This document shows, piece by piece, positions 43,377 to 50,703 of a stretch of DNA of 64,000 bases. The translations under genes and the position numbers were made by a program. The number at the start of each line of letters is the position of its first letter. Within the stretch, counting starts at the first letter, position 1. Source of the stretch: Carboxylicivirga sp. M1479 (GTDB taxonomy: Bacteria; Bacteroidota; Bacteroidia; Bacteroidales; Marinilabiliaceae). The stretch covers positions 57,402 through 121,401 of the forward strand of contig NZ_VKDE01000007.1 of assembly GCF_007097485.1 (NCBI RefSeq). Reading direction: 5' to 3'. The notes beneath the pieces are model-generated. The model saw only the letters and a list, made by a program, of their open reading frames with translations. It ran no database searches and was not told where the DNA came from.

Positions 43377-44198
43377 TTACTTATGGCAAGGTAAAGTAAA
43401 TTTGAATTCGCTGCCTTGTCCCAAATTACTTTCCACCCAAATTTTACCTCCTTCAATTTCAATAAATTCTTTGCAGAGTAGCAAACCAAAACCTGTTCCA
43501 GGCTCTTGTTCGGTACCATAGGTTGAGTGAAGAGCTTCCTGCTTAAAAAGCTTACGCAAAGCATCTTCATGCAAACCTATTCCATTATCCTTCACTACAA
43601 TTTCAATAAAATCATTCTTTGCAAGAGCTGTAACTTCAATCGTGCCATTGTTGTCGGTGAATTTTATGGCATTATTAATCAAGTTCCTGAAAACTGAGGC
43701 AATCATATGCTTATCTATATAGGCAACAATATCCTTGTTGATAAAGTTATGAATGGTTATCTTTTTCTTTTGAGCATTTAATTGCGCTGAATTGATAGCT
43801 TCGGTTAGAATGGGAGAGATGTTGATGCGCGACGGTTTAAATGGCATCTTATCATTTTTAACATTTAACCATTCTGATAAGCTAATAAGTAATTCGTATG
43901 TTATTTTAGATGTCCGGTATAACATTTTCAGGAAGCTTTCAATTTCCTCCATTGTATAACTCCGAAAATCATTAATAAGTAACTCTACCAAGCCCAAAAT
44001 TCCATTAAAAGGGTTTCTTAACTCATGTGCAATTATAAGATAGAATTTATCACGTGCTTTTATTACCTCCTCAAGATCGTTTATCCTACCATTAACAATT
44101 TTATCAATTTCTTGCTGTTGTTCTTTGATAATTAGCTTTAGATCAGTATTCTGTTTTTCTAATTTTTGAATATAATCATCGGAGGAAAGTCTTTTCAT
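43377..44198 (-). CDS. Cytoplasmic sensor histidine kinase
   Basis: A soluble histidine kinase of about 273 residues from the ATG at 44198 (an upstream ATG at 44246 adds 16 residues). A short coiled coil (about 8-45) leads to the HisKA domain with phosphoacceptor His58 in IIAHELRNPFNGILGLVELL. The HATPase domain has N box FRNLINNAIKF, G1 DNGIGL, an F box near LFKQEALHSTYG, and G2 GTGFGLLLCKEFIE. There is no transmembrane or input domain, so it probably receives signals through a partner protein. No response regulator is nearby, making it an orphan kinase. Confidence 0.9.
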   Translation of the reverse strand: MKRLSSDDYIQKLEKQNTDLKLIIKEQQQEIDKIVNGRINDLEEVIKARDKFYLIIAHELRNPFNGILGLVELLINDFRSYTMEEIESFLKMLYRTSKITYELLISLSEWLNVKNDKMPFKPSRINISPILTEAINSAQLNAQKKKITIHNFINKDIVAYIDKHMIASVFRNLINNAIKFTDNNGTIEVTALAKNDFIEIVVKDNGIGLHEDALRKLFKQEALHSTYGTEQEPGTGFGLLLCKEFIEIEGGKIWVESNLGQGSEFKFTLPCHK

Positions 44199-44692
44199 CG
44201 AATTTAGTTTTATCTCTGTTTCATTATACTGAATAAAACACCTCATTAAAACCGAGAGCTTGAAAGTAGTGTAACAAAAACATTTAAAAAGTTGCTGACT
44301 CTACCTACAAGTTAGCGAAATATAATGGAAGTTGTTTAAAGTTGTCGTAGAAAGAACAATGCTAGATGCTTTCAAGGCAAAAATCTGCAAACCCTTCTCT
44401 TTTATGCAATGAGATAGACTCTCTATGATAATGTCTTTATAAATTGCTCTGGTAGAAACATCTACCCAATCAACCACCTGAAGCGTAAGCTAGTGTAAAA
44501 CACCCTGTTCTTTTATTTGATAGCCATGCTTATAAATTGGTATTAAATCGAACAATATACAGCCGATAACAGATCTCGTTATTGTTATTGTAGTTGCAAA
44601 CTACCTGTTATAAACGACGAAGTTTCAAACTTCGCCGAGCTGAGGGCTTAAATTTCAATGATACTTTTGTGCTTACTAGAGTGTGTATTTTG
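44199..44692. other. Intergenic region upstream of the histidine kinase
   Basis: No gene is seen. It contains about 100 bp of repeat (44548-44647): AATCGAACAATATACAGCCG matching about 41949, followed by R6 (44585-44647) matching 42466-42525. The 21-bp periodic array begins at the right. Confidence 0.65.
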
Positions 44693-44881
44693 CCTGTTGA
44701 AAGAGTGAAATCACCAATAGTACGCACCAAACTGCCAATTGTTGACTTCAGATTAGCATTTGTTGGGCATTAGGTGCCATTTTTTAGCTTCACATAAGCA
44801 ATTATCAAGCACATTTTACCATTTTTCTGCATCAGCTTACCAATTGTATACAAAAATCCCCCAGTGGAGGGCTTAAGCTAC
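44693..44881. repeat. Degenerate 21-bp periodic array, copy 2
   Basis: Nine consecutive units of exactly 21 bp, starting at 44693, 44714, 44735, 44756, 44777, 44798, 44819, 44840 and 44861. Each opens with CC or GC, usually CCA[A/T]TT, and the other ~14 bases vary. The array is immediately 3' of the paralogous unidentified gene (44913-45602), like the array at 28481. The last unit overlaps the gene's terminator. Confidence 0.8.
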
Positions 44882-44888
44882 CGGGGGA
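44852..44888 (-). terminator. Terminator of the unidentified gene, copy 2
   Basis: On the minus strand TCCCCC pairs with GGGGGA, followed by TTTTT. It lies 25 bases after the stop and is embedded in the start of the 21-bp array, as in copy 1. Confidence 0.75.
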
Positions 44889-44912
44889 CTAGTAAAATTA
44901 GGCTATTCAGAA

Positions 44913-45602
44913 TTAGCTTACCAAGTATTTTACTCTTCTTTCGTCATTTTTCCAGAATACATACCTGCCGCATTCTCTAATTTCAATCATACGATTATAC
45001 AATAGTGTAAATGCTTTATCACGCATGACTTTGTTAGTGCTGCTTTCATCTTTTGAGCCATTGGAGTCGGCCAAAAGCTCAGACATGTGATGTGAAGTGC
45101 TTCGGGCTGTTTGTAGGGTAGCCACATCAAAACTAATTTTAGTTAAAGGCTCCGGATTTTTCTCACCCAAAGAGGCTAATTCAACTAAATCTTGTATCAT
45201 ATCCGAATGGCCACCACCTTCGCGAATGCGCATTACCTTTTTCTTTAAATCAGATTCATCACGATAAGCAAAACTAAAATGGTGCAATAGCTCATCTCTC
45301 AGTTCGTATGCTTTGGGTGACTGTTCCAACCATTCTTTTTGAGCTGCTTGGCGGGCACGGTACTCACTCATCCATTCGGCCTGGCAGTAACGCAATGCAC
45401 CAGCTAATGGTATCAAGTCATCAATAAACGTGACATCAAGGCCTGCTTCTGCCAGAGCATCTCTGTCTTTATTCGCTTCAGTTGCTAATGTTTCTGCACT
45501 AGCAGTGCACTCATCAATGGGCTGGTTAGGCAGTTTAACATCTTTTTTTGGTAACGTTTCAATTTCTTCTTTCCATGTGTTAAAATCTTCTGTGTAACTC
45601 AT
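44913..45602 (-). CDS. Unidentified helical protein with paralogue, copy 2
   Basis: A 229-residue, acidic, all-helical-looking protein, paralogous to 28850-29548. The open frame continues upstream to 45656, but that part is the conserved leader; the ATG at 45602 gives the MSYTEDFNTWKE start shared with copy 1. Conserved blocks are CQAEWMSEYRARQ, QKEWLEQSP, RDELLHHF, DMIQDLVELA, RDKAFTLL and GRYVFWKNDERR. There is no signal peptide, membrane helix or known catalytic motif. Both copies keep leader, gene, terminator and 21-bp array in the same order although their wider surroundings differ, so the unit seems to have duplicated as a whole. Function unknown. Confidence 0.8.
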   Translation of the reverse strand: MSYTEDFNTWKEEIETLPKKDVKLPNQPIDECTASAETLATEANKDRDALAEAGLDVTFIDDLIPLAGALRYCQAEWMSEYRARQAAQKEWLEQSPKAYELRDELLHHFSFAYRDESDLKKKVMRIREGGGHSDMIQDLVELASLGEKNPEPLTKISFDVATLQTARSTSHHMSELLADSNGSKDESSTNKVMRDKAFTLLYNRMIEIRECGRYVFWKNDERRVKYLVS

Positions 45603-45617
45603 GTTTACTTTTATTAA

Positions 45618-45806
45618 AATCCTATATTGCAAAGCTCCGCCGGCCTCTTCTTCCAAGCCTCGACGCCAATCAAGTTCGGTTGATGACCAGCCGGCGGTTT
45701 ACTCTTTAATACTTACCATAAAATTAGCTCCACTAAGTAGGTATGTAAAATGACAAGAGTCATACATGGCCAAATGCTTTGTTCAACACCTCTTTTTTAG
45801 TGATTA
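45618..45806 (-). promoter_or_regulatory. Conserved structured leader, copy 2
   Basis: Almost identical to 29565-29753. The outer stem is CCGCCGGC (45637-45644) with GCCGGCGG (45690-45697), with the inner ATCAA/TTGAT hairpin and the ATGAC-TCTT-GTCAT hairpin further upstream. It is much more conserved than the protein it precedes. The remaining bases to the FKBP gene (45807-46077) hold only its promoter. Confidence 0.7.
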
Positions 45807-46002
45807 ACAGCGTAAAAGTGTTGACGAGGGGGTCTACATTCTAATTAGCGATATATTTGAAAGTGTTGATGTATGATGTCGCTATATTGTGCACTTCATT
45901 ATAAAATAATCAATTTAATAGATTACTCCATTGTAATGATCACTATCACGCTTGTTTGATAAACTCATTCTTCTGTTTTTTTATCTTAAACTAGCCATGG
46001 GA

Positions 46003-46037
46003 TTTGCTTAACAGACACAGGAGGATGATTATATTTG
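46003..46037 (+). promoter_or_regulatory. Bacteroidota promoter candidate for the FKBP gene
   Basis: TTTG (46003-46006) and TATATTTG (46030-46037), separated by 23 nt, slightly longer than the usual spacing. It lies 40 bases before the ATG. Confidence 0.45.
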
Positions 46038-46077
46038 TTGAGAATCCTAAACAAAAAATGAAAATAAATTTAAACAA

Positions 46078-46530
46078 ATGAAAAGCTTCACATTCCTGTT
46101 TATCATACTCATGATCACATCTTGCCAGTTTAAATCTACTCAAAGTGCTGAATCGCCATTGGGCGATACCATACAAACGGCCACTGGCTTAAAATACCTC
46201 TACCTAAAACATGGTGACGGGCCTAAGGTGGTGGCTGGGGCTAAAGTGGGTACTTATTTAAGTTTGATGGTGGATGACTCGGTGGTGTGGGATAGCAATG
46301 AATTGCCCGATTCATTATTTACGTTTACAGCCGATTCAACACGTTTGATAAAAGGATTTACCGAGGTAATGAGGCTGTTGAGACAGGGTGATGAGATAAT
46401 TGCTGTTTTACCCGATTCATTGGCTTATGGGGCAAAAGGAGCTGGTGATGTAATTCCTCCAAATGCAACGCTTGTATATGATCAGTTTAAGGTGGTAAGC
46501 GTTGATGTGCCTGTGTCAGTGGATGAATAA
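46078..46530 (+). CDS. FKBP-type peptidyl-prolyl isomerase lipoprotein
   Basis: A 150-residue lipoprotein. The signal peptide ends MITSC (Cys about 16). The FKBP domain fills the rest: TATGLKYLYLKHGDGPKV at about 34-51, LIKGFTEVMRLLRQGDEII in the middle, and PDSLAYGAKGAGDVIPPNAT near 120-139, the classical FKBP end. In FKBPs this fold catalyses prolyl cis-trans isomerisation and assists folding; here it would act at the envelope. The strand that normally carries the DG-x-FDSS motif reads DDSVVWDSNE, a variant, so activity may be modified. Confidence 0.88.
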   Translation: MKSFTFLFIILMITSCQFKSTQSAESPLGDTIQTATGLKYLYLKHGDGPKVVAGAKVGTYLSLMVDDSVVWDSNELPDSLFTFTADSTRLIKGFTEVMRLLRQGDEIIAVLPDSLAYGAKGAGDVIPPNATLVYDQFKVVSVDVPVSVDE

Positions 46531-46640
46531 GCAAGAGTTAGTATGTTGGCATTTTGGTTCATAAGCTAGTGCTTGCCATAGTGCCTCTGGACGTCGCTAC
46601 ATTTCTATCGTATATTCGGTATTCATCAAAAAACGATGCT

Positions 46641-46946
46641 ATGAAGATGTTAGTGAATGTAGTATTTCCTATTGAGCCTTTTAATACACTGATGAGGGAT
46701 GGGAAAGCAGGCGAGTTGATCGGGCGTATTGTAGATGATATTAAACCCGAGAGTATTCATTTTACCGATCACGAGGGGAATAGGGGAGCAGTAATGCTTG
46801 TTGATGTTAAGGATGAATCGATGGTGCCTTTAATTGCCGAGCCATGGTACCTTACCTTTGAGGCTTTTTGTGAGTTTAAGGTAGCAATGGCAACTGCAGA
46901 CCTTATGAAAGCTGACTTGGGGAAGTTGGCTGAAAAGTGGAAATAA
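46641..46946 (+). CDS. Small conserved protein of unknown function
   Basis: A 101-residue soluble protein. The open frame begins at a TTG (46554), but the ATG at 46641 gives the start MKMLVNVVFPIEPFNTLMRD expected for this small family, which I recall as widespread in bacteria and sometimes labelled 'panthothenate synthetase' in databases without good support. The second half reads GAVMLVDVKDESMVPLIAEP and WYLTFEAFCEFKVAMATADL. A ferredoxin-like alpha/beta fold is plausible. No function is claimed. Confidence 0.65.
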   Translation: MKMLVNVVFPIEPFNTLMRDGKAGELIGRIVDDIKPESIHFTDHEGNRGAVMLVDVKDESMVPLIAEPWYLTFEAFCEFKVAMATADLMKADLGKLAEKWK

Positions 46947-46974
46947 TACCGTTTACTAATCTAAATGCCCTTCG

Positions 46975-47028
46975 CTGCCGCACGAGTCCTCTCGTGTGGA
47001 TTCTTATTTCAAATGTCACGCGAAAGGA
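46975..47028. repeat. Dispersed repeat R11, copy 2
   Basis: GAGTCCTCTCGTGTGGATTC to TGTCACGCGAAAG, matching 41804-41866. The flanks AATGCCC near 46963 and GGGGCATT at 47062-47069 form an outer inverted pair here. Confidence 0.65.
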
Positions 47029-47097
47029 TTGACTTCGTCGAACCTTGTTTCGCGCGATAGCGGGGCATTATGAAATATAAATGGTATAATAGAAAGA

Positions 47098-47133
47098 ATC
47101 GCCACCACTGGTTACAAGCCCGGTGGTGGCGAT
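47098..47133. terminator. Bidirectional terminator between convergent genes
   Basis: A perfect 11-bp stem, ATCGCCACCAC / GTGGTGGCGAT, between the plus-strand small gene (ends 46946) and the minus-strand GH2 gene (ends 47169). Confidence 0.75.
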
Positions 47134-47168
47134 CTGCTTTCATATTTCCATTATTTATACTAGAAGCT

Positions 47169-48998
47169 TTATTTCTTATTCAACTCTTTGTAAAACTTCT
47201 GCAAGGTGAAAAAGGCTTTCTTTCTGTTTCCCGTTTCAGAGATAAGGCCTTTTCTGTTATAGCCATTCTGATAAGGAATAAGCATGCGGCGCGGTGACCT
47301 GAAGTCGGCCAAAATCCAGGGTGTAATACCACTTAATTGCGGTATCTTGGCCAAGGTTGGCAATGTTTCACGATACAATAGATCCTGAAAATCTTCGGTC
47401 CACCTTGCCAGGCTATCTCCATGAAAGCCTTGCAAGGCCCCGGCACCAAATTCCGAAATGATCATCGGTTTATCTATGTCTATCTCCCAACGTATGTTTT
47501 TTATGTTATCGACCTGTCCGCCATACCAACCGTAGTATTGGTTAAAGCTTAAAATATCTACCACATCGGCAAATGCATCTTCAACTACCATAATATTTGA
47601 ATTGTCCGCTTTTCCATGGTCTTCCAGAGCTGCTGTTATCAAGCGTGTATCATCCAGCTCTCGTGTTGTTTGAGCCAGCTTGCTTAAAAAATGCAGTCGC
47701 TCATCTGATTGGGGCGTTTCGTTTGCCATTGACCATATAATAACCGAAGCTCTGTTTTTATCTCTGCTTATCACTTCTTTTAGTTGTTGTTCGGCTTTTT
47801 GATAGGTCTCATTATTTTGCCAGTCAATGGTCCAGTAAACCGGAATTTCTTCCCATAACAATATGCCCATTTCATCGGCCAGTCGAGCCATGTTTTCATT
47901 GTGTGGATAATGGGCCAGTCGTACAAAATTACAGCCTAGTTCCTTCGCCCATCCCAAGAGTACTTTAGCATCTTCCATTGAATAAGCTCTGCCACCCCTC
48001 ATCACATTTTCCTCATGAATACAGATGCCTTTTAAAAACACCTTCTCTCCATTCAGCAATATGTCTGCACCTTGAGTTGTAATTTGACGAAAACCAATTT
48101 TATCCTTAATCAAATCGGTGCCTGAAGAAATAGTAAGGTCATATAGTTTAGGGTTTCTATCGCTCCATTTGTCTACCTTTTTTACTGGTATCTCAAAGCT
48201 GATAAAGCCTTCGGTATTGCATGTCAGCTCCTTATTTATTTTCAGTTCGGGTATGCTCACAATTACTTTGGCATTGGCCTTTGTGGCACCGTTCAAACGA
48301 ATATAACCTTTAAGTAAACGATCATTTTCTTGATCCATTTGAAGACTGTAGTCTTCAATGAAAGTAGGGCTTAACTCATAAATGCTTACATCTCGTGTAA
48401 TGCCGCCATAATTCCACCAGTCAGTATTCAAGGTAGGAACTTCATCAGCCGCACGTTTGTTGTCAACTCTTACAATAACAAAGTTATCCTTGGCTTTTAC
48501 AAACTTGGTCATTTCGTAGTTAAAGGGTGTAAAACCTCCTTTATGAGTGCCCAGTTTTTCGCCATTCACATATACATCAGCACGGTAGTTGACTGCTCCA
48601 AAGTGTAAATAATAGCGCTTGGAAGCCACGTAATGAGGAATGTCGAATGATTTTTTGTACCACAGACTGCCTTCGTAGAAGAATAATTTTTCCTCTTGTG
48701 AATTCCAATCGCCAGGAACTAAAAGGGTGGGGGCTGCGTCAAAGTCATACTCAACCAAATCCATTTTGTTTTTGGGCTTGGCATTGGTAAAGAAAGCTCC
48801 TGCTCCAGGGTTTTCAGAACCATCGTGTGGTTGCCAACGATAGTTGTAATACCCTGTTTCGTATACATCTACAATGTAGTTCCAATGTCCGTTTAAGCTT
48901 ATCTCCTGGCGGTGATAGTTATTTTGCAACACATTTGTTTGTGCTGATAACGTGATAGCTGATACAAGCAATACCAGTAAGTTGATGATTTTGTTCAT
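47169..48998 (-). CDS. Glycoside hydrolase family 2 enzyme (beta-glucuronidase/galactosidase-like)
   Basis: An exported glycosidase of 609 residues. The ATG at 48998 yields a signal peptide ending ITLSAQ. Three GH2 domains are visible: the sugar-binding jelly roll (LNGHWNYIVD, WYKKSFDIP, YLHFGAVNYRADVYVNGEKL, WWNYGGITRDV), an Ig-like beta-sandwich, and a TIM barrel from about 325 (LKGICIHEEN). The catalytic acid/base is the Glu of IIWSMANE and the nucleophile the Glu of MIISEFGAGA. The layout resembles beta-glucuronidases; specificity between glucuronide, galactoside or mannoside cannot be told. It is not linked to a SusCD pair here. A MITE copy sits 56 bp upstream of the start. Confidence 0.9.
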   Translation of the reverse strand: MNKIINLLVLLVSAITLSAQTNVLQNNYHRQEISLNGHWNYIVDVYETGYYNYRWQPHDGSENPGAGAFFTNAKPKNKMDLVEYDFDAAPTLLVPGDWNSQEEKLFFYEGSLWYKKSFDIPHYVASKRYYLHFGAVNYRADVYVNGEKLGTHKGGFTPFNYEMTKFVKAKDNFVIVRVDNKRAADEVPTLNTDWWNYGGITRDVSIYELSPTFIEDYSLQMDQENDRLLKGYIRLNGATKANAKVIVSIPELKINKELTCNTEGFISFEIPVKKVDKWSDRNPKLYDLTISSGTDLIKDKIGFRQITTQGADILLNGEKVFLKGICIHEENVMRGGRAYSMEDAKVLLGWAKELGCNFVRLAHYPHNENMARLADEMGILLWEEIPVYWTIDWQNNETYQKAEQQLKEVISRDKNRASVIIWSMANETPQSDERLHFLSKLAQTTRELDDTRLITAALEDHGKADNSNIMVVEDAFADVVDILSFNQYYGWYGGQVDNIKNIRWEIDIDKPMIISEFGAGALQGFHGDSLARWTEDFQDLLYRETLPTLAKIPQLSGITPWILADFRSPRRMLIPYQNGYNRKGLISETGNRKKAFFTLQKFYKELNKK

Positions 48999-49053
48999 GT
49001 GTCTATAATTTGTATTCATTTGCCATATGGGACTCTCAAGTTAATATTATTAT

Positions 49054-49211
49054 CAGGGAAATTGCTTTTAAAACTAATTATACCACCCCGCCTGTCGGCA
49101 CCCCTCCTAAAATTCAGGAGGGGACGGTTTTTCATCCCTTTCCTCCTTCTTGCCAAGGAGGAGTACCACGAAGTGGGGAGGTGGTTAAAATGCTTAAAAG
49201 CGAATTCCCTG
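49054..49211. mobile_element. MITE-like element, copy 2, with 10-bp target duplication
   Basis: A 158-bp element with ends CAGGGAA...TTCCCTG. It is flanked on both sides by the direct repeat ATATTATTAT (49044-49053 and 49212-49221), which looks like a perfect target-site duplication. The interior matches 39689-39842, including the CCCCTCCTAAAATTCAGGAG hairpin and GAGTACCACGAAGTGGGGAG. The rest of the gap to 49438 shows no gene. Confidence 0.85.
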
Positions 49212-49438
49212 ATATTATTATCCTTTTGTGTGAAAATTTAAATAATCAAATTTATAGGCTCTGTATGATTTGTAGTGGGTAAATCGTATTTCTAGTCACC
49301 TTTGGCTCACAGGCTGAGACCCTTCCCCAACATGATATCCTGAGCTCTGATTAGAAATGTTATTACATGCTCGTTTCATGTTTTTATTTGAACTGAGTAT
49401 TAATGCATAAACTCAATTTATAAGGCGAATCGTATTTT

Positions 49439-50419
49439 TTATTGAACTTTATTTTTTTGATTAAAATACTTCAATGAATCTGCTATTGCCTTATCAATAG
49501 ACGTAAATTCCATGTTTAAGTCGTTTTTCGCTTTCTTATTACTGTAGTAGTTGCAGATGGTTAATGCTTTGGTGTTCGCTGATGATGCATCGGTTTTTAT
49601 TCTTAAGGAGCGGCAACAATCACCCAGTAAACCAATGATTCGTAACAGTATATCGGGCATGTAGATTAAGCTTGTTTTTTGCTTATTAAGCGAGAGTACT
49701 TTCTTATAAAATGCTTTGTAACTCAGGTTCTCATTGGCAAGAATAAATTTCTGTCCCGATGCTTTAATGTCAAACGCTTTTATAATTGCTTTTGCAACGT
49801 CGCAAACATGAACAAAGTTTTTGCCTCCTGATGGATAAAATACAAAGCGTTTGTTCAGTGCCATGAGGATGATTCTTCCTGAGCTGGGTTTTGTATCATA
49901 GGAGCCCAGCATAAATGTGGGACTAATACTGGTGATGTTCAACTGTGAAGAAGCTTTATCCACCATGTCTTGAGCCTGCTTTTTGCTCATAGCATACAGT
50001 GACTTTGTAAATGGGTGTTTCATTGGATTTGATTCAGATCCAGGCTCATCTAAACTACCATAACCATAGGTGTTTGCCGTGCCTACATAAATCAGTTTCT
50101 TAATGTTGTTGTGAATACAGGCCTGAATTACGTTTTCGGTTCCTTGAATATTGGCCTCGTAATAGTCGTCTAATTTTAATAAGTTTTGCGAGGTGTTAGC
50201 GGCTATATGAACAAGGTATCTGCATGATTGGGTTACATTTTTCAGCTTTTCGCCATCGAGTAACTCACCTTCAACAAGGGTTAGCTTGTCAAGATTCGGT
50301 TTTATAAAACTACTTTTTCGACGCACCAGTGCTATAACAGAGTAACCTTGTTGTAGCAATAATAAAGTTAAATTGGTGCCTAACAAACCATTTGCCCCTG
50401 TAACAAAAACTTTGTCCAT
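49439..50419 (-). CDS. Extended SDR / NAD-dependent epimerase-dehydratase
   Basis: A 326-residue cytoplasmic NAD(P)-dependent oxidoreductase of the extended short-chain dehydrogenase type. The Rossmann glycine motif GANGLLGTN is at about residues 8-16, VHIAANTSQN follows, then VGTANTYGYG, and the catalytic Tyr-x3-Lys is seen as YAMSKK. FVHVCDVAKAIIKAF marks the substrate-domain transition. It resembles dihydroflavonol-reductase/3-beta-HSD-like members. The first ATG directly precedes the Rossmann strand, so the start is secure. The substrate is unknown, and neighbours do not form an obvious pathway. Confidence 0.88.
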   Translation of the reverse strand: MDKVFVTGANGLLGTNLTLLLLQQGYSVIALVRRKSSFIKPNLDKLTLVEGELLDGEKLKNVTQSCRYLVHIAANTSQNLLKLDDYYEANIQGTENVIQACIHNNIKKLIYVGTANTYGYGSLDEPGSESNPMKHPFTKSLYAMSKKQAQDMVDKASSQLNITSISPTFMLGSYDTKPSSGRIILMALNKRFVFYPSGGKNFVHVCDVAKAIIKAFDIKASGQKFILANENLSYKAFYKKVLSLNKQKTSLIYMPDILLRIIGLLGDCCRSLRIKTDASSANTKALTICNYYSNKKAKNDLNMEFTSIDKAIADSLKYFNQKNKVQ

Positions 50420-50529
50420 AACAGTTGTGTGTATTTCAGTTTATAACCCGCACCTAAGATATGGATTTACTTTATTCATCATCATAGTTCGCCTTGTATT
50501 GAGCGTAATCTAATTTGATACGCTTACAC

Positions 50530-50566
50530 AACAAAGGCTGTTTATCAATGACGAACAGCCTTTGTT
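50530..50566 (-). terminator. Terminator downstream of the KamA-type gene
   Basis: AACAAAGGCTGTT and AACAGCCTTTGTT form a 13-bp perfect stem. The same stem core recurs in the terminator at 55646-55688. Confidence 0.8.
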
Positions 50567-50703
50567 AAGTTTCTATATAGTCTGTTATCGTTAGCAATGG
50601 AGGTGGATTCTAGCACCAATCATTTATTGTTAGTGTTGTTTCCTAAAAAGTATATTTTAGCCATGTATTAATTCGAATACACATAAAATACAAGTGTATC
50701 ATA

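Noticed and set aside
45603-45656. N-terminal extension of the unidentified protein, copy 2
   Set aside because: It lies in the conserved leader; copy 1 has no matching extension and both share the internal MSY[S/T]EDF start.
47070-47297. 75-residue plus-strand ORF
   Set aside because: It spans the bidirectional terminator and the antisense of the GH2 3' end; no RBS or family resemblance.
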